A stretch of DNA of 64,000 nt from Epiperipatus broadwayi. Lineage: Eukaryota; Onychophora; Udeonychophora; Euonychophora; Peripatidae. This document shows positions 37,411-50,064 of the stretch, piece by piece; the first letter of the stretch is position 1; every line of letters starts with the position of its first letter. The stretch spans positions 7,882,572 to 7,946,571 of the forward strand of contig JAQFVV010006238.1 of NCBI GenBank assembly GCA_028023455.1, written 5' to 3'. The notes under the pieces were generated by a model. That model saw only the letters and a list, made by a program, of their open reading frames with translations, was not told the origin of the DNA and ran no database searches. The position numbers were made by a program, and so were the translations under genes.

Positions 37411-37864
37411 AAATATAAGAATTCCAGTTTTTATACCATATTTTTTAGATTATAAATTATTCGTTAACCAAAATGAGAATCTTTATTTGAGTCAGATCTT
37501 ACATGATGAAACTATATTTTAAGTTGCTAACAATTCTGATCTATTTAATAGTTTTTTTTATATATTTTTCTCTGAATCAATTTCTTTTTCAATATTTGCT
37601 GAAGGAATAATTGAAAAAACAGCAAGCCACTGACTTAAATGTACTAGTATTATTCCTCATGATGGTACTTAATTGAATATACAGAAGTTTATTGTTGGTT
37701 TGGACAGATATTAATCTTCTTTTTCATGATCATAAAACACAGGTATCAATGCTGTTTTTCATGACTATAAAATACTGATGCATTTGTAGAATTACTTTCA
37801 TTTTATGTATGTAAATAAATACTGTGTTATCTGTTTTATCCTTAGCTTCTCTTTATTTACCCAT

Positions 37865-37865
37865 A

Positions 37866-37949
<84 letters not shown>
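37865..37949. repeat. (TA)n microsatellite
   Basis: About 80 bp of TA repeats with two interruptions. The Tyr/Ile-rich frame across it is an artefact. Confidence 0.95.
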
Positions 37950-37950
<1 letters not shown>

Positions 37951-37989
37951 GAATTCTACTAATGCATTGTCAGATTGCAACTTTATTTA

Positions 37990-39590
37990 GAAGGTAGTCA
38001 TTCCTCCTCTCTTTATTCGTACTATGTAAAATTAAATCAGCAATTTTAAATGCAAGGATACTCTCATTCCAACCACAAGATAGACTTTATGGCTGAAAAG
38101 AGAGTATTTACGCATTTAACATCGCTGATTTAATATTATATAACATGGAGCAAGTGAGGAGGAATTATTACCTTCTAAATATATGTATCTACAAACCATA
38201 TAATATCTATATACCAAAGAAAATATATGGGAATATATTCTATAAGAGTATATACACACACAATGGCAGCTTATTTTACTAATAGTAGAGCATATATAGC
38301 ATAACATAAATATGTTTTTATATGTATTATAGCTGATTGCCATGGATCTTGGGTAAAAATGCACTCAACTATTACTGTTTTATAGAATAACTTTCAATTA
38401 ATTCTATATATATATATATGTGTGTATGTTAATGATTTTCAAAATGCAATGCAAGTTCTTAATTGGTTGTTCACATGGTTTCATCATACAGGGAAACTTA
38501 TCTAGATGAATACATGAAAATTTTCATTATATTTTCAATATAAACATGCACAATTATAAAAAAAGATATGGTATTCATTTATTATTAAATTGTTAATAAT
38601 AGTTTTGATAAATTGTTTTTCTTGCTTACTTTTTTTAGCACAATAGTATTATAGGTGTGTATATATACTATATATACATGTTGAAAAAAAATCTATATTA
38701 AAATGTGTTAATTATACATATTATATAGGTTCACCATTATTCATAAATTTTGATATTCCTTACAAAACTTGGAATCGAATGTCATAGATATGGAAGAGAT
38801 ATGACTACTATATACATATTAATATATTTTTTCAAGTTTTTTTTTTTTTTTTTAACTAAAATAAATAAGAAACTTGATCATTTAAATTTTCATGTATTTA
38901 AATTCCCTAGTTTCAAATTTCGACTAAATTTTAATGTTGTGTAAAATAAACTAAATGATCAAATTAAAATACAAAAAGGCAGTAGAATGCTAAAACAGTT
39001 TTGTTTTTCTTTTCTAAATGATTAACAACTTTTTTGCGAAGTTTTTTACTCTTATTTTTTCATAACGAATAAAAAAATTCACAATGTAAATATAATAAAC
39101 AGTGAATATTTTTATACATTGGTGATAGATACTTTGAATATAAAATTAGATATATTTTTTATTTGTTGTTCTTTAATTGTAAAAGAACGTTATTAAGTTC
39201 TAGTGAATCCTAGAGGCAACATTCTAATTCTAAATGTTTATGAAGAGAAATTACATTTTTTTATTGGATCCTTCAGTTGTCAACTTATTATTTAATTTCA
39301 TCTCTAAATGTTAATATAAAAAAATGAATAAAACATTCTTATTTTATAGACTTATTAAATCAATTTGAAAATGCAAGTCAGCAAGAAAAGAACTCTTTGG
39401 AGAATAACGTTAATGGTCGCAAATTTCTTGTTAGAAAATGATTAGCAATTTTGATAATATTCTGTTCAAAAGTATAAATAAATTAGGTGTATGTGACATA
39501 TATGTATACCACACATACGTTGGGTTGTACATATCACAAAGAGAAATAATAATAAATGAACAACTAAAGTTTTAAGCTATATTAATAAAA
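37990..39590. other. AT-rich DNA without supported features
   Basis: Only short (TA)n/(TG)n tracts and poly-T near 38842 are visible; the short frames here have low complexity. Confidence 0.4.
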
Positions 39591-39594
39591 TATT

Positions 39595-39735
39595 ACAGAA
39601 GTCTCAGAAAAAGACCATTTCTGAAATGGATGCACGATGTAAGAAAATTTATTGAAGCGATGTAGAAAAGAGAAACTATGGATCAGAAAATTTATATTAA
39701 ATTAAGAAAGATAGTTATCTTACATAATAAATGAA
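39595..39735 (+). pseudogene. RTE-like LINE C-terminal scrap
   Basis: Reads approximately RSLRKRPFLKWMHDVRKFIEAM-KRETM, corresponding to the RKSPHVRWMDEIRKCAGVMW-KRDAR segment of the element at 24.6-26.3 kb. Confidence 0.6.
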
Positions 39736-40034
39736 AATAATCATGTTACATGAATTTTGTCTTTTGTTTGCTTATTTGCTTACATCAACAATTTTTTCAC
39801 TCTATTTTAAAGTTATCTAATATCAATGTGAAACCAAAGAGAATATTTACAATTGGCATAAAATATATCTCTATTATATACAAAAACTGGTCTGATATTA
39901 GTTTTATATATCTATGCAAGTGAGTTGAACTGAGTTCAAATTAGAATTTTATTAATTTTAAGACGTTAGCTTGGATACTATAAAGAAATAAAAAGTGGTT
40001 TAGAATTTCAAAAGTACATTACTTCTAAATCTGT

Positions 40035-40145
40035 ACCCTAGTCCTCATTGATGAAGTCAAAAGTCAGCAACTAGTCTGGAATTCAGATATTATTTTGATA
40101 TCTATTGATTACTTAAACTTAGAGTAAATGTTACAGAATAGAGTG
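40035..40145 (+). repeat. Family B fragment with decayed HHR
   Basis: CUCAUUGAUGAAG, then GUCAGCAACUAGUCUGG, is recognisable as the ribozyme with C3 changed to U and the GAAA block changed to GCAA. Confidence 0.45.
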
Positions 40146-40764
40146 AAATATACTCACCTTGGATAAATAATAGAATAATTATTTGTTTAGAAGTTCATAT
40201 GATGATTCAATCACTAGACAAGATATCAAACATTAATCAACCAATTCTTAGTTTTTATAATCATCTTTCTATTATTGTCTTAAACCCAAACAGTCATAAA
40301 AACATTTGGACACTGGATGTCATAGGTTAAGTTTTGACCCATGAACCTGTAGTTTTTTACACTTGCGTGGTATCACGATAATAATGTGTATATTTAATTG
40401 CTGACTTGATACTAAACAGATTAAAATTAAAAATAGATTAAAAATAATCAATACTTAATTGCATCTAAAGCTTAAATAAATAAATCTTCTTTGATATGCA
40501 ATGGCTGAGAGTAAGATTGGATTTTTGGAGAAGGGAGTTTCTCTTTTAAACATGTTTTGACATTTTTTGACATGTGTCAAAGATATGTCATGATTATGAT
40601 ATTACAAATGTCAAAAATGAAAACATATATTTATTATTTAATTAAATATGCAGTCCAAACATAAATGAAATGAAAGTGGATGTTAGTGTAAATCCTCAGC
40701 AATACACTCCATTAATAAATAAAAAAAAGTACAGAATGAACTTATCTGTACTTTAGCTTACAAA

Positions 40765-40990
40765 AACAGGCAAAACTCTCTATACATATTGCCACTCAGT
40801 GCAAGCCACAGTAATCAATGGATGCTAGAAGTCTTGTGCATAAAATCCCCATCTAGTGCCTATTCATCCAATATCCCCAGACTAGTTTCTGGCTTGTGAC
40901 CTTTGTCAATGAGGAAACTTGGATCTGAGAGCAATAGACCTAGATATTAGGATCTAATGCAACCCTCCAGCAGCCACCTTTTATCTCTAC
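40765..40990 (-). repeat. Family B element with core-mutated HHR
   Basis: The minus-strand ribozyme near 40869-40925 keeps GAAACUAGUC and the stem I strand UGGGGAUAUUGGAU, but the CUGAUGA box reads UUGACAA. The element opens with GGCAAAACTCTCTATACATA and also holds the GGATCTGAGAGCA segment 5' of the ribozyme. Confidence 0.65.
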
Positions 40991-41164
40991 TTAACTGCAA
41001 GACTATGAGACTTAATTTGAAAACACTATAATATTTTCAATCCAAGCTCATCAGCCTATATAATCATATAAGTCTGAACTCAGTTTAGTACCTATACATT
41101 TTGGTGTTTTTGGTTCTTTAATAACCATAGCCACCACTATCCTATTAGGCAGGATTCGTTTTAA

Positions 41165-41365
41165 GCCAATAAATATCACATGATTGCCATTTCTTATGCT
41201 TGCTCTTAACTGTTGTTAAAACCGGCAAAACTCTCTATACATATTACCATCCATTGATTACTCTGGCTTAAACTGAGTGGCAACATGTATAGAATGTTTT
41301 GCATGTTTTAGTAACAGTTAAGAGCAAGTATAAGAAATGGTGATCATGTGATGTTTACTTTAGCT
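41165..41365. repeat. Family B short full-length MITE with long terminal inverted repeats
   Basis: Outer inverted repeats run from AAATATCACATGATTGCCAT through CTTGCTCTTAACTGTTGTTA to GCAAAACTCTCTATAC, and are mirrored on the right. The centre is only about 60 bp and lacks the ribozyme. This copy best defines the ends of the family. Confidence 0.75.
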
Positions 41366-41369
41366 TAGA

Positions 41370-43920
41370 TAACATTTAAGCATTCAATTTATTGTTGTGT
41401 TACAATCCAGAGCATAAATTCTGTACATTAATGTGATTTTAGTATAATGATAAGTCATTATGAAATTACTATAGACAATTTCAGAGTTACATTTTATAAC
41501 ATTATGTGTCAATAGAAGGTGTTTAATTGCTACTGTACTTAATATTTAATTTTATAGATAATTTAATCAAGAAATCAATATGCTAGTTTTATCTGTGCTA
41601 CATTGAAATAGGAGTGACTTAAAATAATATATGTATTTAGAATTTTAAATAAAAATAACTTGAAAACAAAATTTTAAATTAAAAAGAAAATAATTTCAAG
41701 TATTCATTTTTTTTTTTTTAATTTTCTTCAAATAACAGTATTGTCATCTTCAATGAATGGGTAAAGTGACGGTTTTGAGTTCAATCCATCATTTTAGTGC
41801 TTGAACATCAAGTACTAACCATTTGATTATGATATTTAAATGACAGAAAATATACATCAGTTAATTCATCAACAGATTTTGTGACTTTTATTACATTTTC
41901 CCTGTTTCTTTTTTTAATGCTTTTTAGACTTAAAAAAAAAAAACAGCATTTGTCAAATAAAAGCTTAAAATAAAAACATTTTTTTTTTTCAGCTGTATTG
42001 TATGAAATTGTAAACAGTATAATTTATTTACCATGTTTACAATATTTTATTCTAGTAATTTTTTTACATGTATCAAAATAATAAAAACTGAAATACATGT
42101 ATTACTTAAAAAGAATTTTTCATTTAATATATTTTACTTCTTGAGCCTTATTGACAGCTAGCATAACATAAATAAAGAGTTCATTTATCATAGAACATAT
42201 TGTAACTAAGTGTAAATGGTTATGTCTATATTAGAAATTTAAATTTAATGTTCTCCATGGTAAGATTGCATAATCAATGAAAATCAGATATCTGTGCTAG
42301 TTTTCAGAATGTTTTTTGGCCATAATCTCTGAGGATTTGGATCAATGCTGGACTTCATACATTTATGGAGACATCTTTAAACTCTTTGTAATATCAAGTT
42401 AATAACCTGTATTAATAAGTTATTAAAATAATAGCTGATATATATTCTACTTGATCTTATTATAATAGGCAATACCAACAAAATATCTCAAGAATCTCTT
42501 ATATTAAGAATGATCTGACAAAATCATGTGATGTTCTGTTTATATTAGTCTTCACATAATCTTCACTTCATACTTGACACAGCACTAGTGGTTTCATTTA
42601 AATAATTTGCAATTGTGCTTTTTATTTTCTGAGTTTGAATGCTCTACTTCAAAAAATTCAACTTACAATTTGTAGAAACAAATCATATATGTAAGGCTAT
42701 GACATTTATAGGTTTACTTTAATCATTCTAAACTAACTAATAATAATAACCCTTCCAAACTCACTGAGATTATTCACTATGAACAACAGATATTCATATA
42801 TTAGTATGTGCAGTGCTGAAATTAAAGTGTAATATGTTTTAACACTGTAAACACCTATTGATAATGTTCAAAATGTTCTATTTTAAATTTGGCTCCTTGG
42901 AGAATGATTATTATTGCAAAAGATGTGTTGTGTGCTTTAAGGAAAGAGTAGAGTAGAAAACTCATGAACTAAAAGTCATGGATCATAAATCACTTCTAAT
43001 GTTCAAACATCATATGATCTCCCAAGCATCAAACCATAATGCCACACTATAATATAATACTTATTACAAATATTATATTAGCGTAAGATAATTAAAATAG
43101 ATTTATATTATTTTTGTCATTTATAACATGTTTACAAACCTATTCACAGAATAAATGTTTAAATATAGCTAGATTCTCAAAATATTATTTAAAACAACTT
43201 GTAAATATTAGTCATGTTGGATATTATTTACAACTTATTTAAATAATTCTTTGAAAATCTATCTCATAAATTATCTTAATAATATATGTGGATTTGTCTG
43301 TTCTGTGAATATATTCATAGTTTTAAAATTACATATTTGATAAGCCATAAAATTATGTATGTCTTCTTTAAAACTATTAGAATAACATGTTTATATTAGG
43401 TGTTTTATTTAAACACAATACAAATTTGTGATTTTGTAAAGTAACTTTTATGTCTCAAAATTAAAATTTATCATCGTTAGACTTTTAAAAATGTATTACC
43501 ATTATATTCATAATGAGTTCTGTATTTTGCTAATTGTTTATAGTTAGAAAAATGTATATTTTATAAGAGTTTGGACTATTTATTTTATGCCAAAACAACA
43601 TAGTAATATTCAAAATGTAATTATAATTAAATTTAGCATCATAAATGGCCTTTAATATATTTCTATTGTTTATTATAAATAGATTTACTGCATTTATAAA
43701 TATTCTATATAATTTAATAAGAATTTATTATAAATAATAAAAACGCATATATTTTTTTCTGACTTATATAAAGTGTTTAATATTATATTTTTATAAATAT
43801 TTTTAATTTTTTGTATACATATTAAAACTAAGATTTTCATAGACAACAAATTTAATAGTATATATTGTCTGAATTTATCTCTATATAATTATTACCATTA
43901 TTATACTAACATTTTGGTTG
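41370..43920. other. AT-rich DNA, nothing recognised
   Basis: No supported exon or transposon fragment. A somewhat more complex patch at 42290-42370 has no clean splice sites. Confidence 0.4.
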
Positions 43921-43932
43921 GATCAGATATAC

Positions 43933-44402
43933 CAGGAGTGACCAACTTTTGTGTTCATAAGATCTACTTTTTATTTTAAATATGTGTTGCGATCGACTTG
44001 TTGTCATAGGCGTAGTCTAAGTTGAGGGAGATGTGAAATACATACTATTTTTATATATCTACCTAATAAAAAATAATAATTATTTAACGGGCCAAAAAAC
44101 TTATGTCCAAGGAATTAAAGCAATATGAGTAAATTATTAACAATATTTATTAATTCAAATTAGCTACATTAAATCAATATTAAAAATATTATTTTCAATA
44201 ATGATACGGCTTAGTGGACTTCACCCATCTAGAATTGAAAAAAAATTTAGAACAAAACAAAAATAACAAAAAAAACTTTAAAATCTTGCCTTAATTTGTT
44301 TCACTCATTACCCGCCAGTTCTTGCCAGATTGACCTCGCGAACGACCAAAAATGGCTTTGCAATCTACCGGTGGATCATGATCGACTTGTTGGCCACCCC
44401 TG
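43933..44402. mobile_element. Non-autonomous hAT-type element
   Basis: It starts CAGGAGTGACCAACTTTTG and ends GTTGGCCACCCCTG, matching the CAGGGGTGGCCAAC terminal repeat known from hAT elements. Eight-base flanks AGATATAC and ATATATAC agree at seven positions. The interior is AT-rich without a transposase frame. Confidence 0.75.
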
Positions 44403-45730
44403 ATATATACTATCCACTATGTAAAAATATTATTTTAAAAATATATATGTTATAGAAGTATAGCTAGCAACACTTGAAACAAGATTTGAAATCTATCCAA
44501 TAAAAATATAATTTTTTTAAAAAATTATAATTTATAGAAGGGGGGGGGTGCCACCAGTTTAATCAACTTATATAAAATTAACAGGTGTTTTGATTAATAG
44601 TCTCTAAAAAAAATTTTTGAAAGGAATGTAACTTAATGTTGATTGATACTATATGTTTTTTTTTACAAAAAAATTATTAACTCTTTGATATTTTTTTGGT
44701 AATGAGAGTCACATATGGATAGGATTCTGGTATTTTAAAAATCTATGTTATAACTAGTGTTTAAAACATGAAAGAAGCTTCGTTTTAGTGCATTAATATA
44801 CTCATCTCTCCTACTATCAATGCTATGATTACACACATGGTATATAAGATTTTCTTCGATCTCTGCTCAGACCTCAAGAGAAACTGTGACTTTCAGTTGT
44901 ATTATATTATTGATGTTTTGATTAGTAATAGATATAGTTTTTATATCATCACATGTTATATTATATCCAATAATACATGTAATTCTTTCTATATAAAAAT
45001 AATGAAACTAAAATGATTACAATCAGATACAACTTTGACAAAAATGATATTTGATTTCATCTTTAACATTATTATGCAGGTTGTCAGTGCTTTTATACTA
45101 AAATTATACCTAATATTGTAATAATACTCATAAAAAAATTGAAAACTGCTTAACTAGTGTTGATGAAATGTTGTTTAAAGATGTGTTTTAAAATTTTTAT
45201 GGATAATGTCTCATTTATTTTCTTTTTAGAGTGGTCTCTTCCTTCATACACAACAATTTACATTATTAGAGTTAAATGAGACTTGTCTCCTTTGATTTAT
45301 TAATAAATTCAAAATAAAAAGTAAGCCTAGGGCACAATGTGTATACTTTAAAAGGTGGAAATCTTATCTATTATTCAACATATTACCTGAAATATGAAAC
45401 AATTTTTAACATAAGAATAAACAATACATTTATCAGTACATCTATTTTACAATTGGTTCTTATCATACTTTATTTTAAATTCATAAAGTAATAGTGCAAA
45501 TATTTAAATAATGTATGATGTGTGTACATAAAGATAGATATAAAATAAAAAAGGTGTGGCACATAACAAATTCAAGATACTCATTAATCAATGCTTAACA
45601 GCACCCAAGTAGGTCAAAATTAAAGTTTTCATAAATTGTCTAATCTATAATAATATGTGATGTATTTTGGCATCACCTTAAACGAAGTCAAGAATATCTC
45701 AGCAATTATGCCCAGATAAACCTGTTAGCT

Positions 45731-46735
45731 CTAAGTCTTCCCATATTCTGCCCCATCCCATTTCCACAACATAATCTTTGTCAACTCTATGGTCTTTATA
45801 TCTAAATCCCCCTTATCTTTCCACAAACCCAGCATAAAAACCAAAAACTCACTTTCTGTATAATCACTTTGTTCATATCTATTCTCCCATAACTTCATTA
45901 TCTGTACCCTTTCTGCTTTCAAGCATGTACATTCAATCAACAGATGACTAATATTTTCTATACCTTCCTTACACAATTTGCACACTAAATTACCCATAGT
46001 TTTCCATTTACATGTATATTCTCTGGTTGCTAATGATCCCGTTCGAACCTTAAACAATAAACTACTTTCTTTACTATTATCATAAGTTAACTTGCATCCA
46101 ATGTTCTGTTTACTTCTATATATATTTAAACTCTTCTTACCCTCCATACTAGTTCTCCTTCTCTCCAACTCCCTATTTTTTATTAATACTTCTATTATTT
46201 TATCCCATTCCTTACCACTATAACACTCAATAATTCTCATAACACAATCATCCCACCTTTTATACAAGTATACTGATATAAATTCTTATCCAAATCTTTT
46301 GCATACCGCATTACCTTTCTTACTCATCTTGTTACTTGCCCTTTACTCATAACCCAATTAAACACTATTTTGGCTATTCTTTTACTATCCATAAACTGCA
46401 ACCTACCAAACATTTTCATTTTACTTTTTGCATCTCTCATATAAAAACGTGACCATCCCATTTCTCCTTGAATTGCCTCCTTTGCTGTCCACATCTCTGC
46501 ATTTAATACATGTCTTCCTACTTCCCTTTGTACTTTCTCTAAATAATCTAAAACCCTTTTACTAACACATAATGCATCATTATCATATGTTAACCCTGCT
46601 ACTGCAACTTCCTTCCATACAATTCTAGCTACATCATATTTAATACTGTTAATTTCTTTACCAAACTTATTCTTTTCTTTGCTTCATTTATCAATTTTTT
46701 CTCCCATTCATCCAAGCAATTTTCAATACCAAACT
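45731..46735 (-). pseudogene. Non-LTR retrotransposon C-terminus with zinc knuckle
   Basis: Minus-strand order: YDVARIVWKEVAVAGLTYDND; KVQREVGRHVLNAEMWTAKEAIQGEMGWSRF; a broken join near 46340; then a 178-residue frame containing YDNSKESSLLFKVRTGSLATR and the zinc-binding CKLC-X8-H-X4-C motif, ending at 45731. These are the C-terminal conserved blocks of a LINE family common in chelicerates and some other invertebrates. RT palm motifs are not seen; upstream it is cut by the family B element at 46735. It is distinct from the RTE-like LINEs in the window. Confidence 0.75.
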
Positions 46736-46990
46736 CTTCATACAGTAGTGCCACCAAGTGCAAATCTTTGTAATTAATGGGTGCAGAAAAGTTTGTGCAT
46801 AAAATCCCTAGTGCTTCCTCATCCAACATCCTCAGACTAATTTCTAGCTGGTGGCTTTCATCAATGATGAGCCTTGGATTGATTACAAAGTTTATACTTG
46901 GTGGCATTGCTATATGGAGAGTTTGGTACTCTTATTAATAGCATATGTAAGCATATGAAATGACGATCATGTGAAGTCTGGTTTATATTA
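46735..46990 (-). repeat. Family B element with nearly intact HHR
   Basis: Inserted into the LINE fragment next to it. The minus-strand ribozyme near 46818-46878 has GAAAUUAGUC and a stem I that continues as AUCCAA/UUGGAU, but C3 is U (AUUGAUGA). A right outer flank GACGATCATGTGA remains. Confidence 0.65.
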
Positions 46991-47269
46991 ATCAATATTA
47001 TAATAATACTAGTCATAAGATTAATATAGAAATGATGAAAGTTTATAAAACTGACATTATTTTTTATGACAATGTTCAAATTGACATACGGGTACAATTA
47101 TTCATCATTAGTTCTTCAATACAATGACTTTAAAATTTCAAATGAAATGAATTTCATATGTATAATTTTCTACTTTTGCTTTAATTCTATTTGTAAATGG
47201 TGTACAAACTGAAAATTAAAAATTATTATTAAAATTTCATTTTCATCATACAGTTTCTGAATAAGCCAA

Positions 47270-47420
47270 TAAACATCACATGATCACCATTTCTTATGCT
47301 TGCTCTTAACTGTTATTAAAACAGGCAAAACTCTTTATACATATTGCCACTCAGTGCAAGCCAGAAGGCAACCATCTAGTGCACTGAGTGGCAATATGCA
47401 TAGAGAGTTTTGAGTTTTTG
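47270..47420. repeat. Family B short copy
   Basis: Left outer repeat ACATCACATGATCACCATTT to GCAAAACTCTTTATACATA and an inverted right arm GCATAGAGAGTTTTG, with a short centre and no ribozyme. Confidence 0.65.
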
Positions 47421-47524
47421 AATAATAGACAATTGAATTGTTATTCTATCTGCACATAAAAACAAGTTTTATATAACTCTCTTAAATCTCTTCAGCTTAG
47501 TACTACTTTTATTTACTAACCATT

Positions 47525-48506
47525 ATCATTGTTTTCAGTCATTGCCAATCTACTGCAAGATGAAAATCTCTTAAAGTTTAATCCAGTTTCATCAATCTTT
47601 ATGCGTTCTTTCCACAAGAGACTAGCATTTTTTTATTCATCCTCTCACATATCTTTTTTTAAGTTAATTACAATGTCTCATGACTCACTTTAGCACTTCA
47701 ACATACAGGGATTATTAGCTTTTCTAGTAATATGTCCAGCTCATATTCATTTCATATTTTAACTTTTTAAATTATATCAATAATACCTGCTTGTCCTCTC
47801 ACTCATTTTTTCCATTTTTAATTTTTTTCTCTTTCTCATAACAAATATCTCTCCATACTTCATTGAATAGTGTGAAATCATTGTGTAGACTTTCTTTTAA
47901 ATGTCAAAGTTTTAGATTTATAAGTAAGACCTGATAGAAGAAATCTATTAAAAATTTCTTTTTCAATTACATAGACTTATTTGTATTTTTATATTAGATT
48001 ATTTCCATCATCTAACACCTGAAGAAGAGGAGAGAATAATACCTCTCAAAACATTGTGCATATACTAATATGTTTGATGTGCTATTACTAACAGTTGAAT
48101 GTATTTGGAATATTTAAATAAAGTTAATTATTTCTAAAGACATTCAACTCTCATATGAGATGATGGAAATAGTCCAATATAAAAATACAATTAAAACACC
48201 ATCATCACAAACCTTTAGGAAAATGTAGACTTATTTCTTTGTAGCATTAAATTATTTCTATCAAAAGCATTTATATAATTCTATGATTAATTCTGTCCAT
48301 TATGGTTCCATCTATATTAATAATCTCATCAGATATATTTACAGTTGTTAACTTTTTCTAGTTTTTTATTATCAATTTTTATTTTCCTTTGAGAAAATCC
48401 ATTTTGAACATTACTTTAGACATTTTAGTATTTATTTTTAGTCTTATTTTTTCTGTTTCTTCTAATAACGCATAATATTATCTGAAGCTCTGAAGCATTA
48501 TTTGCG
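47525..48506 (-). pseudogene. RTE-like LINE 3' half, interrupted by a family C insertion
   Basis: The minus strand from 48506 matches the LINE segment that begins AATAATGCTTTAGAGCTTCA on the plus strand at 25358, continues through the segment equivalent to 25440-25560, is broken at 47985-48235, and then resumes to the 3' end (GAAACTGGATTAAACTT; CATCTTGCAGTAGATTGG). The target sequence TAGACTTATTT stands on both sides of the insertion. Stops are frequent. Confidence 0.75.
47985..48235 (+). mobile_element. Family C insertion with HHR-like centre
   Basis: About 240 bp lie between direct repeats TAGACTTATTT (about 47969-47979 and 48227-48237). The ends are inverted: TTATTTCCATCATCTAAC on the left against GATGATGGAAATAG on the right. 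Near the left end is CUGAAGA (48019-48025), a GAGG...CCUC hairpin and AAAAC, which resembles a hammerhead in which GAAA has become AAAA, possibly through CpG decay. The right half carries GTTGAATGTATTTGG and an AAATAAAGT poly(A)-like motif. Confidence 0.6.
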
Positions 48507-48603
48507 ATCTTTTTTTTTTTTTTTGAGATTTATTTTATTTTATTTTTTTATTATGATAAATGCTACTACAAGAAAAGACATTCAAATCATCTTTATCTTA
48601 GAT

Positions 48604-48661
48604 TGTCCCCATCCCCAGACCGGTTTCGACCTATGGGTCTCTTCAGTGAGGAGTTGGGACA
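48604..48661 (-). ncRNA. Type I hammerhead ribozyme, complete
   Basis: Minus-strand structure: outer stem I UGUCCC with GGGACA (6 bp), internal bulge, inner stem I CCUCA with UGGGG (5 bp, one G-U), core CUGAAGA, stem II GACC/GGUC closed by a CAUA tetraloop, core GAA, stem III A-C...G-U with a 2-nt loop (ACCGGU), and C17. The cleavage triplet is GUC, with the cut expected between 48618 and 48617. Every invariant position is present and all helices pair. The element around it has no protein frame. Self-cleavage is predicted, not shown. Confidence 0.88.
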
Positions 48662-48669
48662 CTAGATTC

Positions 48670-49680
48670 AGGTTTTTTTCTTCTGTAATATATATATAGT
48701 AATATTCTAATTTCTATCAGTAGACGCATTATTTCTTTTATTAATTCTGAAATATATTTTATCATTATTATTTTTATAACATTTTTTTATTTTTTTAAGA
48801 ATAACTAAATTTAGCCAACTTTTGATTATATGCCTTTTGACTCCAGCATTTTCCATTTAGGTACTGATTGAGTTTATTTATATAAGTTCATTAGCAAAAA
48901 TGATGTTTTAAAATTTATTTCTAGCTTTAAATTGTTGTTATATTATGGTGAGGGGAGTGGGGGTGGAGTTGAAATTTCCATGAATTATCATTAACTTCGG
49001 AGCATAACAACTGATTTGTCTGTTATCATAAAACGCTGCTTTAAAAGATAAATTGCTTAACTTCAGAATTACTGAAGAAATAGAAATTAACGTTGATTTA
49101 ATTTTTTGTAATAAAAAAAAAAACCTAAATAAATAAATAGATTTGTCAGTCATTTATAAAAGAAAATTACTCTTATTTTACAACAGCTGAGATTTTTTTG
49201 TAGCAATTAATTGCCTACAACTTTGTTTCTCTCTCTCTATATATATATTGAGTTTTTTTTCTTTACATTTATAATTCTGATAATAAAAAAAATGTCGTTT
49301 TCTATTTAACCTGATTTTTACCACGTGATTGGCGAAGTGGACAATGTTAGACAGAGGAGTTAATGGATGGAAATGTCTTGTCAAATAGAATTGATAATTA
49401 CCACCTGACCTTATAATCACTACACTAAGTATTCAATTTTTAATCTTGCTTAGTTCATCTAAGAAATACTGTTGGATATTATTTTTAACCTCACAACCCT
49501 AATAAATGGAATTTAAAAGATAAAGTTTGCTATTAAAGGATGGAATGAAAATTTGCTTAATGAATTATTGAAACTTGAGAAGAAAATATATTATAAGATT
49601 GATGATAATGTTATGAATAAAGGTAAAAATAATTACTATTAAACATTATTTTTCGAAGAATTATTTTAAAACCATTAAGT
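48670..49680. other. AT-rich DNA, nothing recognised
   Basis: Poly-A/T tracts and a GGGGAGTGGGGGTGGAG purine run near 48951. No gene or repeat call is supported. Confidence 0.4.
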
Positions 49681-49689
49681 AATTTTTAT

Positions 49690-49800
49690 AAATGATTTTT
49701 TGCCCTGTGTTGATTAGCAGAGTAGTGGGTGTATGACGTCCAAGATTCAGATCGCGGTTCCCTCCTAACACTTGCAATATTTGAACGTCTTGTGAATTCC
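49690..49800 (+). repeat. Possible tRNA-derived SINE
   Basis: TTGATTAGCAGAGTAGTGGG resembles an A-box region and GATCGCGGTTCCC a B-box about 40 bases later. A single copy was seen. Confidence 0.4.
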
Positions 49801-50064
49801 TGACTATTTAAAATGTGATTGATGTTATAAATAATTTGATCATTTATATAACTACAAATTTTGTAAGGTCTTTTGAGTAGGATCAGCTACCTATCTATCG
49901 TGGTGTTTTTTAAGAGACTGCCTCATTCAATGTTGTTCTAATGTATTAGTCAGCTGCATTATATTCTGAATTCAATGGATAGGTTTATAGATTGGACAAA
50001 TCTATTATCGAGAGTGAGACCATAGTACACAATAATAGCATAACTTAAGTAATATATTAGAATC

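Noticed and set aside
37805-37990. 61-residue Tyr/Ile repeat protein
   Set aside because: Direct translation of a (TA)n microsatellite.
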